Below, piece after piece: positions 7,980-15,973 of a DNA stretch of 64,000 nt (the first letter of the stretch is position 1; the number at the start of each line of letters is the position of its first letter). The DNA comes from Afipia sp. Root123D2 (GTDB taxonomy: Bacteria > Pseudomonadota > Alphaproteobacteria > Rhizobiales > Xanthobacteraceae): positions 1,421,838 to 1,485,837 of the forward strand of contig NZ_LMDP01000001.1 in NCBI RefSeq assembly GCF_001425835.1, read 5' to 3'. Made by a program: the position numbers and the translations under genes. Below the pieces are notes generated by a model. It saw nothing but the letters and a program-made list of their open reading frames with translations. It had not been told where the DNA came from and did no database searches.

Positions 7980-9050
7980 TTATTCTCCAAAGTCGACCAG
8001 TTCGAGTGCCTTCGCCACGTCCGCCGGCGAAACGTCGCCAGTTTTAGCCATGGCGAGCGCCTGCGTGACGGTGAGCAGGGCGCGTGCCCGCCCGCCGACA
8101 TCGTAGGCTTGCAGCGGCCGCATCACGTCCATGGTGACGGTGCCGCCGAGCTTGTCCGACGCTTCCTCGGCGACCAGTGTTGCGACCGGCTGCAATGTCC
8201 ATTGAGCGAGGTGCCGCTGCGCTTCGCGCACCATCGGGCCGGTCGTCGCCGCATTGAACAGGCCGGGAAGAACACCGAACGCTGTCGCCACGGCGTCACG
8301 GGCCGCGTCCAGCGTTTCCTTGACCATAGAATGCTCGAGGTTCGGGGTTAGGTCGGCAGGCCGCCAGTCGCTTGCCGGGGCAGGGCCGCCCGCCGCCGTG
8401 ACGGTGACGGACTCGCGCAGCATCACGCGGCCCCGTTGGCCACGGAATGAGCTGCCCAACTTGGTCATGTCCGTGTCCTGGCTTTCCGGGAACGGCACCA
8501 CCTGCGAGCCGAGCGGCATGTTCTCGAACACCTCGGCCAGACTGGACTCGACCGCATTCAACATGCCGGCTGTCAGGCTGGCGCGCTTCAATGGCGCGGT
8601 GCCGTAATAGGGCGCTGCAGGGTCGCAGCCGATGCGAACATGCAGCACCTCGCCGGCGAGTGCCGTGGTGGTCATACCGCCACCAGCCTCCGGGATGCTC
8701 AAACGGTAAGCGGTCGGTCTGCCGTAGCGCGTGCGCAAGTCCCAATCGGAACAAGGCACCAGGGCATCGTCGTGAATCAGGAACACGGACTCGCCGCGCA
8801 GCGCCAGCGACCGGCCCATGAGGGCTAGCGTGGCGCGGTTCAGCAGATCGGTGCCGTCGACGTCGGCGAGCGCGAAGCCGCCTTCCCATAGAGACACGCA
8901 GGACTGCGCCGTGGCCGTCAGTTCGGCAATGCCACGCCGGCCCGAAATATAGGCTTCGCGCGCCGAGATAATTTCCGCCGTAAAGCTACTGCCGGAACTG
9001 CGCTTTTCCACCTTGGCGGTGCCACGCCGAAACAGATTCATAATTCGCAT
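7980..9050 (-). CDS. HK97-family phage portal protein
   Basis: A 356-residue protein with features of the HK97-type portal family: MNLFRRG at the N-terminus, LRGESVFLIHDD, VLHVRIGCDPAAPYYGTAPLKRA, and a C-terminal region with FGVLPGLFNAATTGPMVREAQRH. Portals form the dodecameric ring through which DNA enters the capsid. The ATG at 9050 was chosen; an in-frame TTG at 9056 would overlap the preceding connector gene. The reading frame is intact, although no terminase or capsid gene accompanies it. It is the last phage gene on this strand in the element. Confidence 0.85.
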   Translation of the reverse strand: MRIMNLFRRGTAKVEKRSSGSSFTAEIISAREAYISGRRGIAELTATAQSCVSLWEGGFALADVDGTDLLNRATLALMGRSLALRGESVFLIHDDALVPCSDWDLRTRYGRPTAYRLSIPEAGGGMTTTALAGEVLHVRIGCDPAAPYYGTAPLKRASLTAGMLNAVESSLAEVFENMPLGSQVVPFPESQDTDMTKLGSSFRGQRGRVMLRESVTVTAAGGPAPASDWRPADLTPNLEHSMVKETLDAARDAVATAFGVLPGLFNAATTGPMVREAQRHLAQWTLQPVATLVAEEASDKLGGTVTMDVMRPLQAYDVGGRARALLTVTQALAMAKTGDVSPADVAKALELVDFGE

Positions 9051-9052
9051 CG

Positions 9053-9583
9053 TCAAGCCTTCCTGTACGGGCGCAGCAGGTCAGCCGCGCCACTGTTCTG
9101 CAGCGCCGACGCCATCCAGCTTTCGGAACGGCTGCGCGCAATGGAAATGGATCCGGCCTCGATGCGCTCCGATCGAGCTCCGGGCGTGCCGGGCTTTGCG
9201 TTCAGATACGCCGCGAGCCGCTTCACCGCTTCCCACACCGCGGCGGGAACGGCCGGTGCGGGCGAGCCGCTGCCAACGGTCCCGGTGAAACGCCATGGGC
9301 CGGACGAGCGCAGCCAGTAGCCGCCGAGCGGCGACGCCGGGAGAACGGCGGTTTCCCATTCGCCAGCCCGCGACCAGATTTCGACCGTGGAAATGACCGC
9401 GGGCTTAAGCGGCGGTGTCCATTCCCCGCAGCCCTCGACAACCCATTCCACCGTTCGGGACGTGTAGCGGTGCGCGATGTACGGTTCGATCCGCTGCCAG
9501 GCGACATCGTTCACCGTCACCGCAGGCGACGTAGTCGGATAGGTGCTCGGGGCGGTTTCTGTCTGTTTGATTGTAATTGCCAT
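9053..9583 (-). CDS. Phage head-tail connector-like protein
   Basis: A 176-residue protein placed directly before the portal gene. Its segments VNDVAWQRIEPYIAHRYTSRTVEWVVEG and VWEAVKRLAAYLNA resemble the small gp6/gp8-type head-tail connector (head-completion) proteins of HK97-like phages, which sit under the portal ring. The start at 9583 is supported by a very strong Shine-Dalgarno (GGAGGTGACC just before ATG). It overlaps the end of the protease remnant by the typical few bases. The family is assigned by location and pattern. Confidence 0.65.
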   Translation of the reverse strand: MAITIKQTETAPSTYPTTSPAVTVNDVAWQRIEPYIAHRYTSRTVEWVVEGCGEWTPPLKPAVISTVEIWSRAGEWETAVLPASPLGGYWLRSSGPWRFTGTVGSGSPAPAVPAAVWEAVKRLAAYLNAKPGTPGARSERIEAGSISIARSRSESWMASALQNSGAADLLRPYRKA

Positions 9584-9585
9584 GG

Positions 9586-10077
9586 TCACCTCCAGCGCAG
9601 CGCCGCAGGCATGGCGCGCTTGATCGTTGTGGACGGCGGCACAAGGATTCCGTTCTGATAGGTCCAGCCAGCCGCGAGTTTTTCGGCGTCAGTATCCGGC
9701 GGCACGAGCACACCATTTTCCCAGGTCCAGCCGGCGGCGATCTTTTCCGCATCGGTCAGCGGCTCGCTCATGCTGTCAGCGGTCACGCTGGCTTCCTTGT
9801 AGGCCGGGCGGGTCACGATCGAGAGTTCGAACAAGATCGCCTGGAAAATCGTGCGGATTACCGCGTTGTGCATCCCGCGGGCCGGGTCATGGCCTTCGTC
9901 AGTGAATGCTTCAGCCTTCGCCACGGCACGCGGCGGCGGGATGCGAAAGCCTGGCGAGATGCCTACCGAGAGGCCAGAGTCGATCTGCTTGAGAATGTCA
10001 GAGCCGTATGACGTGTCGGCGATCGCTTCGGAAATCTCCGCGTGCGCGCGATAGGTTGTGAGCGGCGCACCAGTCAT
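9586..10077 (-). pseudogene. HK97-family prohead protease, N-terminally truncated
   Basis: The 163-residue frame contains the C-terminal half of a U35-type prohead protease: SGLSVGISPGFRIPPP (the GxSxGF serine region), then ILFELSIVTRPAYKEASV, and a tail with two copies of a short AEK.AAGWT..NG.LVPP repeat. The conserved N-terminal half, including the expected catalytic histidine segment, is missing. There is no Shine-Dalgarno at 10077, and a stop lies just upstream in frame. An excisionase-like start in another frame overlaps this point (9998-10096), which suggests a deletion joined the two genes. The protease is probably inactive. Confidence 0.7.
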
Positions 10078-10096
10078 CGATCGAAAATGATTTCAT
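9998..10096 (-). pseudogene. Remnant of an excisionase/AlpA-like helix-turn-helix gene, fused out of frame to the protease
   Basis: A 32-codon frame beginning MKSFSIDDWCAAHNLSRA has GAGG 8 bases ahead of its ATG. The opening resembles the small MerR/AlpA-type helix-turn-helix proteins that act as excisionases or regulators next to phage integrases. After about residue 18 the sequence becomes the protease DNA read in a different frame and stops at 9998. This is what a deletion between xis and the structural genes would leave. The 188 bp between this start and the integrase stop carry only a TATAAT box on the minus strand (10269-10274). The family call is tentative. Confidence 0.45.
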
Positions 10097-10284
10097 AGCT
10101 CTGACCTCGTAGATGTTGGGGAGGTCAGCCCTGCGCCGGTCAAATCAGACGACAGCATCACAAATGAACAACACACGCCCGAGAGCGGTGGGGTTGGCGC
10201 AGCTAGGCACTGACGAATGAACACTAACGCACACAGACCTAAACAACCACTAACCAGCAATGCGTACAATTATAAGTTGACACA

Positions 10285-11412
10285 TTACTGGTTGCAGTAG
10301 TTCGACCACGCCAACAAAAGCGCCCGCCGTTTTTCAAGCGCAGTGCTGCGACGATATGCGGCTTCGGTATCGTCTTTCACAACGTGCGCAAGCGATGCCT
10401 CGGCAACTTCCCGCGCGAAGTCGGTGCAGTCGCCAGCCCAATCGCGAAAGGTAGAACGCATTCCATGTGTGGTTGCGGGTACCTTTGTATGTCGCTTGAT
10501 GCAATTGGAAAGCGACACGTCGCTGACAGGCCGGAACGGCAATTGCGCACGGGCCAGTTCGGTCAGCGGCACTGTGTGCGGGCGCTCGGCTTTCATGCGG
10601 ATGGCCGGAATGGTCCAAAGATCGTCCTTCACTTCGGCCGCTTGATCCATCTCGGCCGCCTCGCTGAAACGACAGACGGTCAGGATGATCCATCGCAACA
10701 TGCGCGCCGCGTTCGACGTGTCAGCCGAAAGCGATTGCCAGAACTTCGGCATTTCCGCATAGGGCAGGGCGGGATGATGCTTTACGTCGGACTTGCGACG
10801 CCGCGCGAGCAACTGATCAAGATGACCGCGCCACAGGGCAGGGTTCTCGCCAGTCCGCAGCCCTTCGGCCTTGGCTGCGTTCAGGATCGCCTCGAGCCGC
10901 CCGCGGACGCGGCGCGCGGTTTCCTTCTTGGTCGTCCAGATCGGGCGCAGCACCTTTAGGACAGCTTCGGTGTCGACGGCGCCGACCGCCAGTTGGCCAA
11001 TTATCGGGTAGGCGTAATCGCGCAGGCTGTTTCGCCACTGCTGGCGGTGGACGGCATTCTTCCACCCGGCCTCTTTGCCGGAAATGAACTGCTCCGCGTA
11101 GACCTTGAACGTCACCGAGCGGGATGCCTCGGCGCGAGCCGTCGCTCGCTGCATCATGCGCTGGTCGATCGGGTCGATGTCGCCACGGATCGCTGTGCGC
11201 GCATCCTGCGCCGCGTCTCGGGCTTGTGCCAGCGACACGTCATCGGCAGGGCCGAGTCCCATAAGGCGCTCCTTGCCGGTCGTCGGTGATGTGAAGCGCA
11301 GCACCCACGAGCGATTGCCATTGCGGTCGACGTCGAGCCGCAGCCCGCCGCCGTCCGTCAGCTTGTCGCCCGGCTTTGCATTCTTGACCTTGAGCGCGGT
11401 CAGATTCCCCAT
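10285..11412 (-). CDS. Tyrosine integrase of the tRNA-Ser element
   Basis: A 375-residue P4-type phage integrase. The N-terminal arm-binding domain starts MGNLTALKVKNAKPGDKLTD, followed by a core-binding helical domain and a C-terminal catalytic domain. Catalytic residues visible are the box I Arg in VCRFSEA (near residue 247), HxxR in HGMRSTFRDW (near 315), the His of LAHVVKD and the nucleophile Tyr in EAAYRRS (near 352). The ATG at 11412 is chosen because GGAGG lies about 7 bases upstream; a longer frame to 11487 would cover the arm repeats. Located beside tRNA-Ser and reading away from it, it should catalyse integration at the tRNA 3' end. Confidence 0.92.
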   Translation of the reverse strand: MGNLTALKVKNAKPGDKLTDGGGLRLDVDRNGNRSWVLRFTSPTTGKERLMGLGPADDVSLAQARDAAQDARTAIRGDIDPIDQRMMQRATARAEASRSVTFKVYAEQFISGKEAGWKNAVHRQQWRNSLRDYAYPIIGQLAVGAVDTEAVLKVLRPIWTTKKETARRVRGRLEAILNAAKAEGLRTGENPALWRGHLDQLLARRRKSDVKHHPALPYAEMPKFWQSLSADTSNAARMLRWIILTVCRFSEAAEMDQAAEVKDDLWTIPAIRMKAERPHTVPLTELARAQLPFRPVSDVSLSNCIKRHTKVPATTHGMRSTFRDWAGDCTDFAREVAEASLAHVVKDDTEAAYRRSTALEKRRALLLAWSNYCNQ

Positions 11413-11437
11413 TTCATCCTCCAGAAGTGTCCGCCTA

Positions 11438-11458
11438 AACCCACGTCCCAACCCACGT
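11438..11458 (+). promoter_or_regulatory. Candidate integrase arm-type sites, proximal end
   Basis: AACCCACGT occurs at 11438-11446 and again at 11450-11458, giving a 12-bp period identical to that of the pair at 7344-7364. The repeats lie immediately upstream of the integrase start, where arm-site binding could also repress int. Confidence 0.5.
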
Positions 11459-11513
11459 CTGTCTCGTGGATTCCGATTTCCGGTCATGGAGATCGGAATA
11501 CATCAGAACGAAA

Positions 11514-11537
11514 AAGCCCCTGCGTTTGCAAGGGCTT
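11514..11537 (-). terminator. Rho-independent terminator downstream of tRNA-Ser
   Basis: Read on the minus strand, AAGCCC and GGGCTT arms with an inner GCA/TGC pairing and one mismatch form a hairpin, followed by a run of five T. It follows the tRNA by 45 bp and lies inside the integrated element. Confidence 0.6.
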
Positions 11538-11581
11538 GTCTTTCAGAGATAGACATCGGTGAACGCTGATGGACAGCTTAC

Positions 11582-11595
11582 TGGCGGAAGGGGTG
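11582..11595 (-). repeat. Attachment core in the tRNA-Ser 3' end
   Basis: This is the tRNA-proximal copy of the 14-bp core that is repeated at 7281-7294. It covers the CCA, the discriminator base, the acceptor strand and the first T-arm bases. Confidence 0.75.
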
Positions 11596-11671
11596 GGATT
11601 CGAACCCACGGTACCCTTGCAGGCACGCCGGTTTTCAAGACCGGTGCCTTAAACCACTCGGCCACCCTTCC
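11582..11671 (-). tRNA. tRNA-Ser (anticodon TGA)
   Basis: On the minus strand the sequence starts GGAAGGGTGGCCGAGTGG and ends in a matching 7-bp acceptor strand CCCTTCC, discriminator G and an encoded CCA. The anticodon loop CTTGAAA gives TGA (plus-strand 11635-11637), which reads UCN serine codons. A long variable arm (GTGCCTGCAAGGGTACC region) is present, as expected for a class II tRNA-Ser. The T-arm GGTTCGAATCC is intact. Its last 14 bases form the element's attachment core, so the functional 3' end is supplied by the inserted DNA. Confidence 0.97.
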
Positions 11672-11818
11672 GTGAGCTTTCTCTTGGGGGAAGGCGGGCA
11701 GGATTGCAAGGGACGGCAGAGTCTGGCGGCGGCGCTGTCGCAACCTTTGGTTTACCACGAGGGCGTCGCTCCATTTCCGGCTCAGCGGCAATCGGTTATG
11801 GTATATAATAGATTGGGG

Positions 11819-12793
11819 ATGTCGGTGGCGGATTCCGCGGCCGGCGATATCGACGGTAGTCCAGGGTCCATGGGGTCACGGAAATCAGAATCGAGCAGGC
11901 TGTTGGCCCGGGCGACGGTGATCGCCGGGGCCTGCCTGTTGCTGGCAAATTGCGGATCCGGCAAGTTCGCCAGCCGCGTCGATCCCAAATACGGCGTATC
12001 GTCGAGCCCGCGCGTGGTCGGCTTCGGTGAGGCCGTTCCGAAGGGTGGCGGGACCTACCGCGTCGGCAAGCCCTATACCGTCGCTGGGCGGACTTATGTC
12101 CCTGAGGAAGATACTCATTATCGCGCCGAGGGCATGGCCTCGTGGTACGGCGATGCATTCCATGGCCGCCTGACCGCGAATGGCGAGGTCTTTGACATGA
12201 CGTCACTGACCGCGGCTCACCCGACGCTCCCGATGCCAAGCTATGTCCGCGTCACCAACCTGCGTAACGGCAAGTCCTTGGTCGTGAGGGTCAATGACCG
12301 CGGCCCTTATCATGGCAACCGGGTCATCGACGTTTCAAACCGCGCAGCCAAGCTGCTCGAGTTCCACAACAACGGTGTGGCGCGCGTCCGGGTCGAATAT
12401 GTCGGCCGGGCGCCCTTGGAGGGCTCCGACGATCGTCAGCTGGTCGCAACGTTGCGCACCGGCGAGCCGGCCCCGGCACCGTCCGGCATCCGGGTCGCGT
12501 CCGCGGCACCATTCGTTCCTGAATTCCGTAGCTCCCACAGTGCGTTGCGCGGAGATGTTCCCGTTCCGGCAGAGCGACCCTTTTCGCTCGGAGCGAGGTC
12601 CGAAGACGCGGCATCTGTGACAGCCACGGAATTGTCGGCGAGAAGCGCTCGGCCCCATCAGGGCGGTCCCGGAATGGCGACTGCAAACGCCCGCGACAAC
12701 GCGGCTGCGCCGGCCTATCAGCCCGTCGCGGCGTACGCGCCGGTGAGACGCAACGATATGGCCAACGTCCTTGGCGGCCGCGGTCTGTACTGA
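11819..12793 (+). CDS. RlpA-family septal ring lytic transglycosylase / DPBB lipoprotein
   Basis: A 324-residue protein with a lipoprotein-type signal (ARATVIAGACLLLANC, about residues 30-45; Asn before the Cys is unusual) and a double-psi beta-barrel domain, GMASWYGDAFHGRLTANGE through NRVIDVSNRAAKLL. The RVNDRGPY motif carries the aspartate needed for RlpA glycan cleavage. The C-terminal ~140 residues are Ala/Pro-rich and show no SPOR domain, unlike longer RlpA proteins. It likely acts on denuded peptidoglycan at the outer membrane. A TATAAT at 11804-11809 lies just ahead. The ATG at 11819 is provisional; ATG 11870 would start nearer the signal sequence. Confidence 0.85.
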   Translation: MSVADSAAGDIDGSPGSMGSRKSESSRLLARATVIAGACLLLANCGSGKFASRVDPKYGVSSSPRVVGFGEAVPKGGGTYRVGKPYTVAGRTYVPEEDTHYRAEGMASWYGDAFHGRLTANGEVFDMTSLTAAHPTLPMPSYVRVTNLRNGKSLVVRVNDRGPYHGNRVIDVSNRAAKLLEFHNNGVARVRVEYVGRAPLEGSDDRQLVATLRTGEPAPAPSGIRVASAAPFVPEFRSSHSALRGDVPVPAERPFSLGARSEDAASVTATELSARSARPHQGGPGMATANARDNAAAPAYQPVAAYAPVRRNDMANVLGGRGLY

Positions 12794-12930
12794 CGGGTTC
12801 GGGCTGCAATCATCGCGACGGTGTTTTTGGCCTGAATCACTGCAAGTCATTGAATAAAACGGGGATTCTCGAGAGCGCTCGTTGTTCGGGATGGTTTCAC
12901 CTGCTATGACGCCATTCTGGGAACGGAAGA

Positions 12931-14184
12931 ATGGCAAGCGTCGTCGCGATACCCCGCACTCGTATTCAACGGGCCTTCCAATCTTGGCGGGCCGCGCTGG
13001 CAATTGTCGTGGCCGCCGCTATCGCCAGCGGTGCAGCGCTCGCGGCCAACCAAAGCGTGCAGGGCGCAAAGAAGGATGAGGGCGGGTTTGAGACCGAGGC
13101 TCCAACCGCCATTCTGATCGAAGCCAAGACCGGCAGCGTGCTATTCGAGAAAAATGCCGACCAATTGTTGCAGCCGTCGAGCATGATGAAGCTGATGACC
13201 GCCGAGGTCGTCTTCAATGCGCTCAAGAAGGGCACCATCAAACTCACCGACGAATACCCCGTCAGCGAGTATGCGTGGCGCAAGGGTGGTGCTCCCTCCG
13301 GCAGTTCGACGATGTTCGCAGCGCTCAACAGCCGCGTCAGCGTCGATGACCTGCTTCATGGTGCGGTGATCCAGAGCGGCAACGATTCCTGTATCATCCT
13401 TGCTGAGGGCATGGCCGGCAGCGAGCGAGACTTCGTCACCATGATGACGAAACGGGCGCGCGAGATCGGGCTGGCGCAATCGACTTTTGGCAATTCCAAC
13501 GGCTTGCCCGATCCGGCCAACCAGATGTCCGTTCGCGAGTTGAGCAAGCTGGCGCGCCACATCATTCTGACCTATCCGGACTTCTACCAGTTGTTCGGTC
13601 AGCGCGAATTCACCTGGAACAAGATCCGGCAACAGAACCGCAATCCGCTTCTGGCCTCGATGGACGGGGCAGACGGGCTGAAGACCGGATACACCAAGGA
13701 GGGCGGCTACGGCCTGGTCGGCTCGGCGGTGCAAAAGGGGCTTCGTCTGGTCGTCGTCGTCAACGGGATGGAGGATTCAAAGGATCGGGCGAACGAATCG
13801 AAGCGATTGCTGGAGTGGGGGTTTCGTAACTTCGAGACACGCGTCTTGTTCGATGCGGGACAGACGGTAGGCTACGCCAAGGTTTTCGGCGGCGACAGCG
13901 GTTCGGTTAAACTCACCGCGTCCGAACCGATCAAGATCATGGTGCAGCGGAATGGTTCGGATAAACTGATCGCCCGCGTCGTTTATACCGGGCCGGTTCG
14001 CGCGCCGATCGAGAGTGGCCAACAAATCGGCGTCATCAAAGTTTGGCGGGGCGCCAATATCGCGCTGGAAGCTCCGCTTTATGCCGAAGAGCCGGTTGGC
14101 GTTGGTTCCCTGACGCAACGTGCGGTCGATGGAGTCAGCGAGTTGTTCATCGGCCTTCTGCGCGCTGGCGTGGAAAAACTCTGA
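12931..14184 (+). CDS. D-alanyl-D-alanine carboxypeptidase (DacC/PBP5-6 type)
   Basis: A 417-residue penicillin-binding protein with a cleavable signal (RAALAIVVAAAIASGAALAA). The three catalytic motifs are visible: SMMK (near residue 84), SGN (near 149) and KTG in DGLKTGYTKEGG (near 251). The C-terminal PBP5-type beta-sandwich is followed by an amphipathic tail (VDGVSELFIGLLRAGVEKL) that anchors such enzymes to the inner membrane. It trims the terminal D-Ala from peptidoglycan pentapeptides. GGAACGGAAGA precedes the ATG. It is followed after 2 bp by tmk, so it heads a housekeeping operon. Confidence 0.93.
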   Translation: MASVVAIPRTRIQRAFQSWRAALAIVVAAAIASGAALAANQSVQGAKKDEGGFETEAPTAILIEAKTGSVLFEKNADQLLQPSSMMKLMTAEVVFNALKKGTIKLTDEYPVSEYAWRKGGAPSGSSTMFAALNSRVSVDDLLHGAVIQSGNDSCIILAEGMAGSERDFVTMMTKRAREIGLAQSTFGNSNGLPDPANQMSVRELSKLARHIILTYPDFYQLFGQREFTWNKIRQQNRNPLLASMDGADGLKTGYTKEGGYGLVGSAVQKGLRLVVVVNGMEDSKDRANESKRLLEWGFRNFETRVLFDAGQTVGYAKVFGGDSGSVKLTASEPIKIMVQRNGSDKLIARVVYTGPVRAPIESGQQIGVIKVWRGANIALEAPLYAEEPVGVGSLTQRAVDGVSELFIGLLRAGVEKL

Positions 14185-14186
14185 CC

Positions 14187-14879
14187 ATGTCGAAAACCGC
14201 TTCCAACGTGGATTTGCCAGTCGGCCGGTTCATCACCTTTGAAGGCGGTGAGGGCGCGGGAAAATCAACCCAGATCGCGATACTGGCTGATCGGCTAAAT
14301 GGCGCCAATCACCGGACCATTACCACGCGGGAGCCGGGGGGGTCGGCAGGCGCGGAAATCGTCCGTCATCTGGTTTTGTCCGGTATGGGCAAGTTTCTCG
14401 GCGCGGAGGCTGAAGCGCTCCTGTTCGCTGCGGCCCGTGACGATCATGTGCATCAGGTTATCGCACCGGCATTGCGACGCGGCATTTGGGTGCTGTGCGA
14501 TCGCTTCACGGATTCAACCCGCGTCTACCAGGGCAAGCTTGGCAAGGTAGACCCGGCGCTTCTCAGGGCAATGGAACGCGTTACCATTGGTGAGTTGCGG
14601 CCGGATCTGACGCTGATCTTCGACGTGCCGGTCGCCATTGGCCTGCGCCGGGCGATCCTGCGCAGGGGCAAGACTGCCGCCGATCGTTTCGAACAGGAAA
14701 ATATCGAGTTTCACGAGAAGCTTCGTGAGGCCTATCGACAGGTCGCGGTCGATGAGCCGGAGCGCTGCGTCCTGATCGACGCCAATGCCGATCAGGAAAC
14801 GGTCGCGGCGCGCGTCTGGGCCGCCGTCAAGGATCGTCTGCTTTTGGCTGTAGATATCGGTGAGACGAGCGGCGCATGA
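14187..14879 (+). CDS. tmk: Thymidylate kinase
   Basis: A 230-residue kinase making dTDP from dTMP. It has the P-loop GGEGAGKST in FITFEGGEGAGKSTQ, the DR(F/Y) motif in CDRFTDSTRVYQG, and a LID-type segment RRGKTAADRFEQEN. The ATG at 14187 lies 2 bp after the dac stop. The longer in-frame start inside dac is rejected, because its translation does not resemble the family. Its TGA overlaps the holB start (ATGA), so tmk and holB are coupled, a pairing seen in many bacteria. Confidence 0.96.
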   Translation: MSKTASNVDLPVGRFITFEGGEGAGKSTQIAILADRLNGANHRTITTREPGGSAGAEIVRHLVLSGMGKFLGAEAEALLFAAARDDHVHQVIAPALRRGIWVLCDRFTDSTRVYQGKLGKVDPALLRAMERVTIGELRPDLTLIFDVPVAIGLRRAILRRGKTAADRFEQENIEFHEKLREAYRQVAVDEPERCVLIDANADQETVAARVWAAVKDRLLLAVDIGETSGA

Positions 14880-15910
14880 GTATTCGCGAGTCAGAAGCGG
14901 AAATGGCGATTCCCGCGCCGCGCGAGACGGCTTCGTTCTACGGCCACGCAGAGGCCGAAGCGATGTTGCTGAATGCTTACCGCAGCGGCCGGATTCCCCA
15001 TGCCTGGCTGATCGGCGGCGCCCAAGGTATCGGGAAGGCGACGCTGGCCTATCGCATGGCGCGTTTTGTGCTCGCGCATCCCGATCCGTCGGCACCCGAT
15101 GTGCAGACAGCAGCTTCTTTGGCGCTCGATCCGGATCATCCGGTTGCGCGCCAGGTCACGGCAGGGTCCCACGGCGGACTGTTAACGCTTGAGCGGACCG
15201 TCAATGACAAGGGAGTGATGCGCTCGGTCATCACAGTCGATGAATCCCGGGAGACGATCTCGTTTTTCGGCTCGACCGCGGCGATCGCCGGCTGGCGCGT
15301 GTGCATTGTTGATACGGTCGATGAGTTGAACGCCAATTCTGCCAACGCACTGCTCAAGGTTCTTGAGGAGCCGCCGCAGCGCTCGCTGTTTCTCTTGGTC
15401 AGTCATTCGCCGGCGCGAGTTCTCGCCACGATCCAGTCGCGGTGCCGGAAACTGCTGTTACGGCCGCTGGGAGTGGAGGATGTTATTCGGGCCGCATCCG
15501 AGGCTGCGGGGCGCGATGACGGTGAACTGGCGCTGCGGGAAGCGGCCGAGGGGGCGGAGGGGAGTGTCGAACGCGCTCTGACATTGCTCGATAGCGACGC
15601 GCTCGGTCTTCATCATCGCACTGGCGCTCTGCTCGATACGCTGCCGCACGTCGATCCGCGTGCGCTTCATGCGCTCGGTGATGCGCTCGGGCTCAACGAT
15701 CGCGTTGCTCTGCGAACCTTCGTCGATACGGTCGAGCGGTGGCTGACCGACCGGCTGAGGCAACCCGGCGCCGATCTGCCCCGCCTTGCGCGGCTGGCGG
15801 AGGTATGGGAGAAGATCAACCGCGCCGCCCGCGAGACTGAATCCTTCAATCTTGAGCGAAAACCTCTGGTTTTCTCGGTATTTGGATTGCTCGCGGATGC
15901 GATCCGCTGA
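14876..15910 (+). CDS. holB: DNA polymerase III delta' subunit
   Basis: A 344-residue clamp-loader subunit. The N-terminal AAA+ domain includes FYGHAEAEAMLLNAYRSGRIPHAWLI-type recognition sequence, a P-loop-like GAQGIGKATLA (near residue 47) and the sensor-1/SRC region SPARVLATIQSRCRKL. ANALLKVLEEPPQRS is diagnostic of DnaX/HolB proteins. The C-terminal part is a helical collar domain. It overlaps tmk by ATGA and is followed 63 bp later by metG, the common tmk-holB-metG-tatD order of alphaproteobacteria. Confidence 0.94.
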   Translation: MSIRESEAEMAIPAPRETASFYGHAEAEAMLLNAYRSGRIPHAWLIGGAQGIGKATLAYRMARFVLAHPDPSAPDVQTAASLALDPDHPVARQVTAGSHGGLLTLERTVNDKGVMRSVITVDESRETISFFGSTAAIAGWRVCIVDTVDELNANSANALLKVLEEPPQRSLFLLVSHSPARVLATIQSRCRKLLLRPLGVEDVIRAASEAAGRDDGELALREAAEGAEGSVERALTLLDSDALGLHHRTGALLDTLPHVDPRALHALGDALGLNDRVALRTFVDTVERWLTDRLRQPGADLPRLARLAEVWEKINRAARETESFNLERKPLVFSVFGLLADAIR

Positions 15911-15973
15911 CGGTCCGGAGCGGCCTTTTGCGGCCGTCAATATCTTGAAGTGTCATGAAAGGCTTTCGCGCTG

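Larger units (their letters stand above)
7281..11595. mobile_element. Degraded prophage-like element integrated in the 3' end of tRNA-Ser(TGA)
   Basis: The boundaries are set by a 14-bp perfect direct repeat (TGGCGGAAGGGGTG) at 7281-7294 and at 11582-11595, the latter being the 3' end of tRNA-Ser including its CCA. Inside are a tyrosine integrase next to the tRNA and reading away from it, an excisionase-like and prohead-protease fusion remnant, a connector, a portal gene, and two small genes on the opposite strand. Terminase, major capsid, tail and replication genes are absent. It is therefore either a prophage worn down by internal deletion or a very small satellite that kept capsid-assembly genes; the fusion scar favours deletion. 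Confidence 0.8.

Noticed and set aside
10277-10282. TTGACA on the plus strand at the integrase 3' end
   Set aside because: No -10 element at suitable spacing, and it would read antisense into the integrase.
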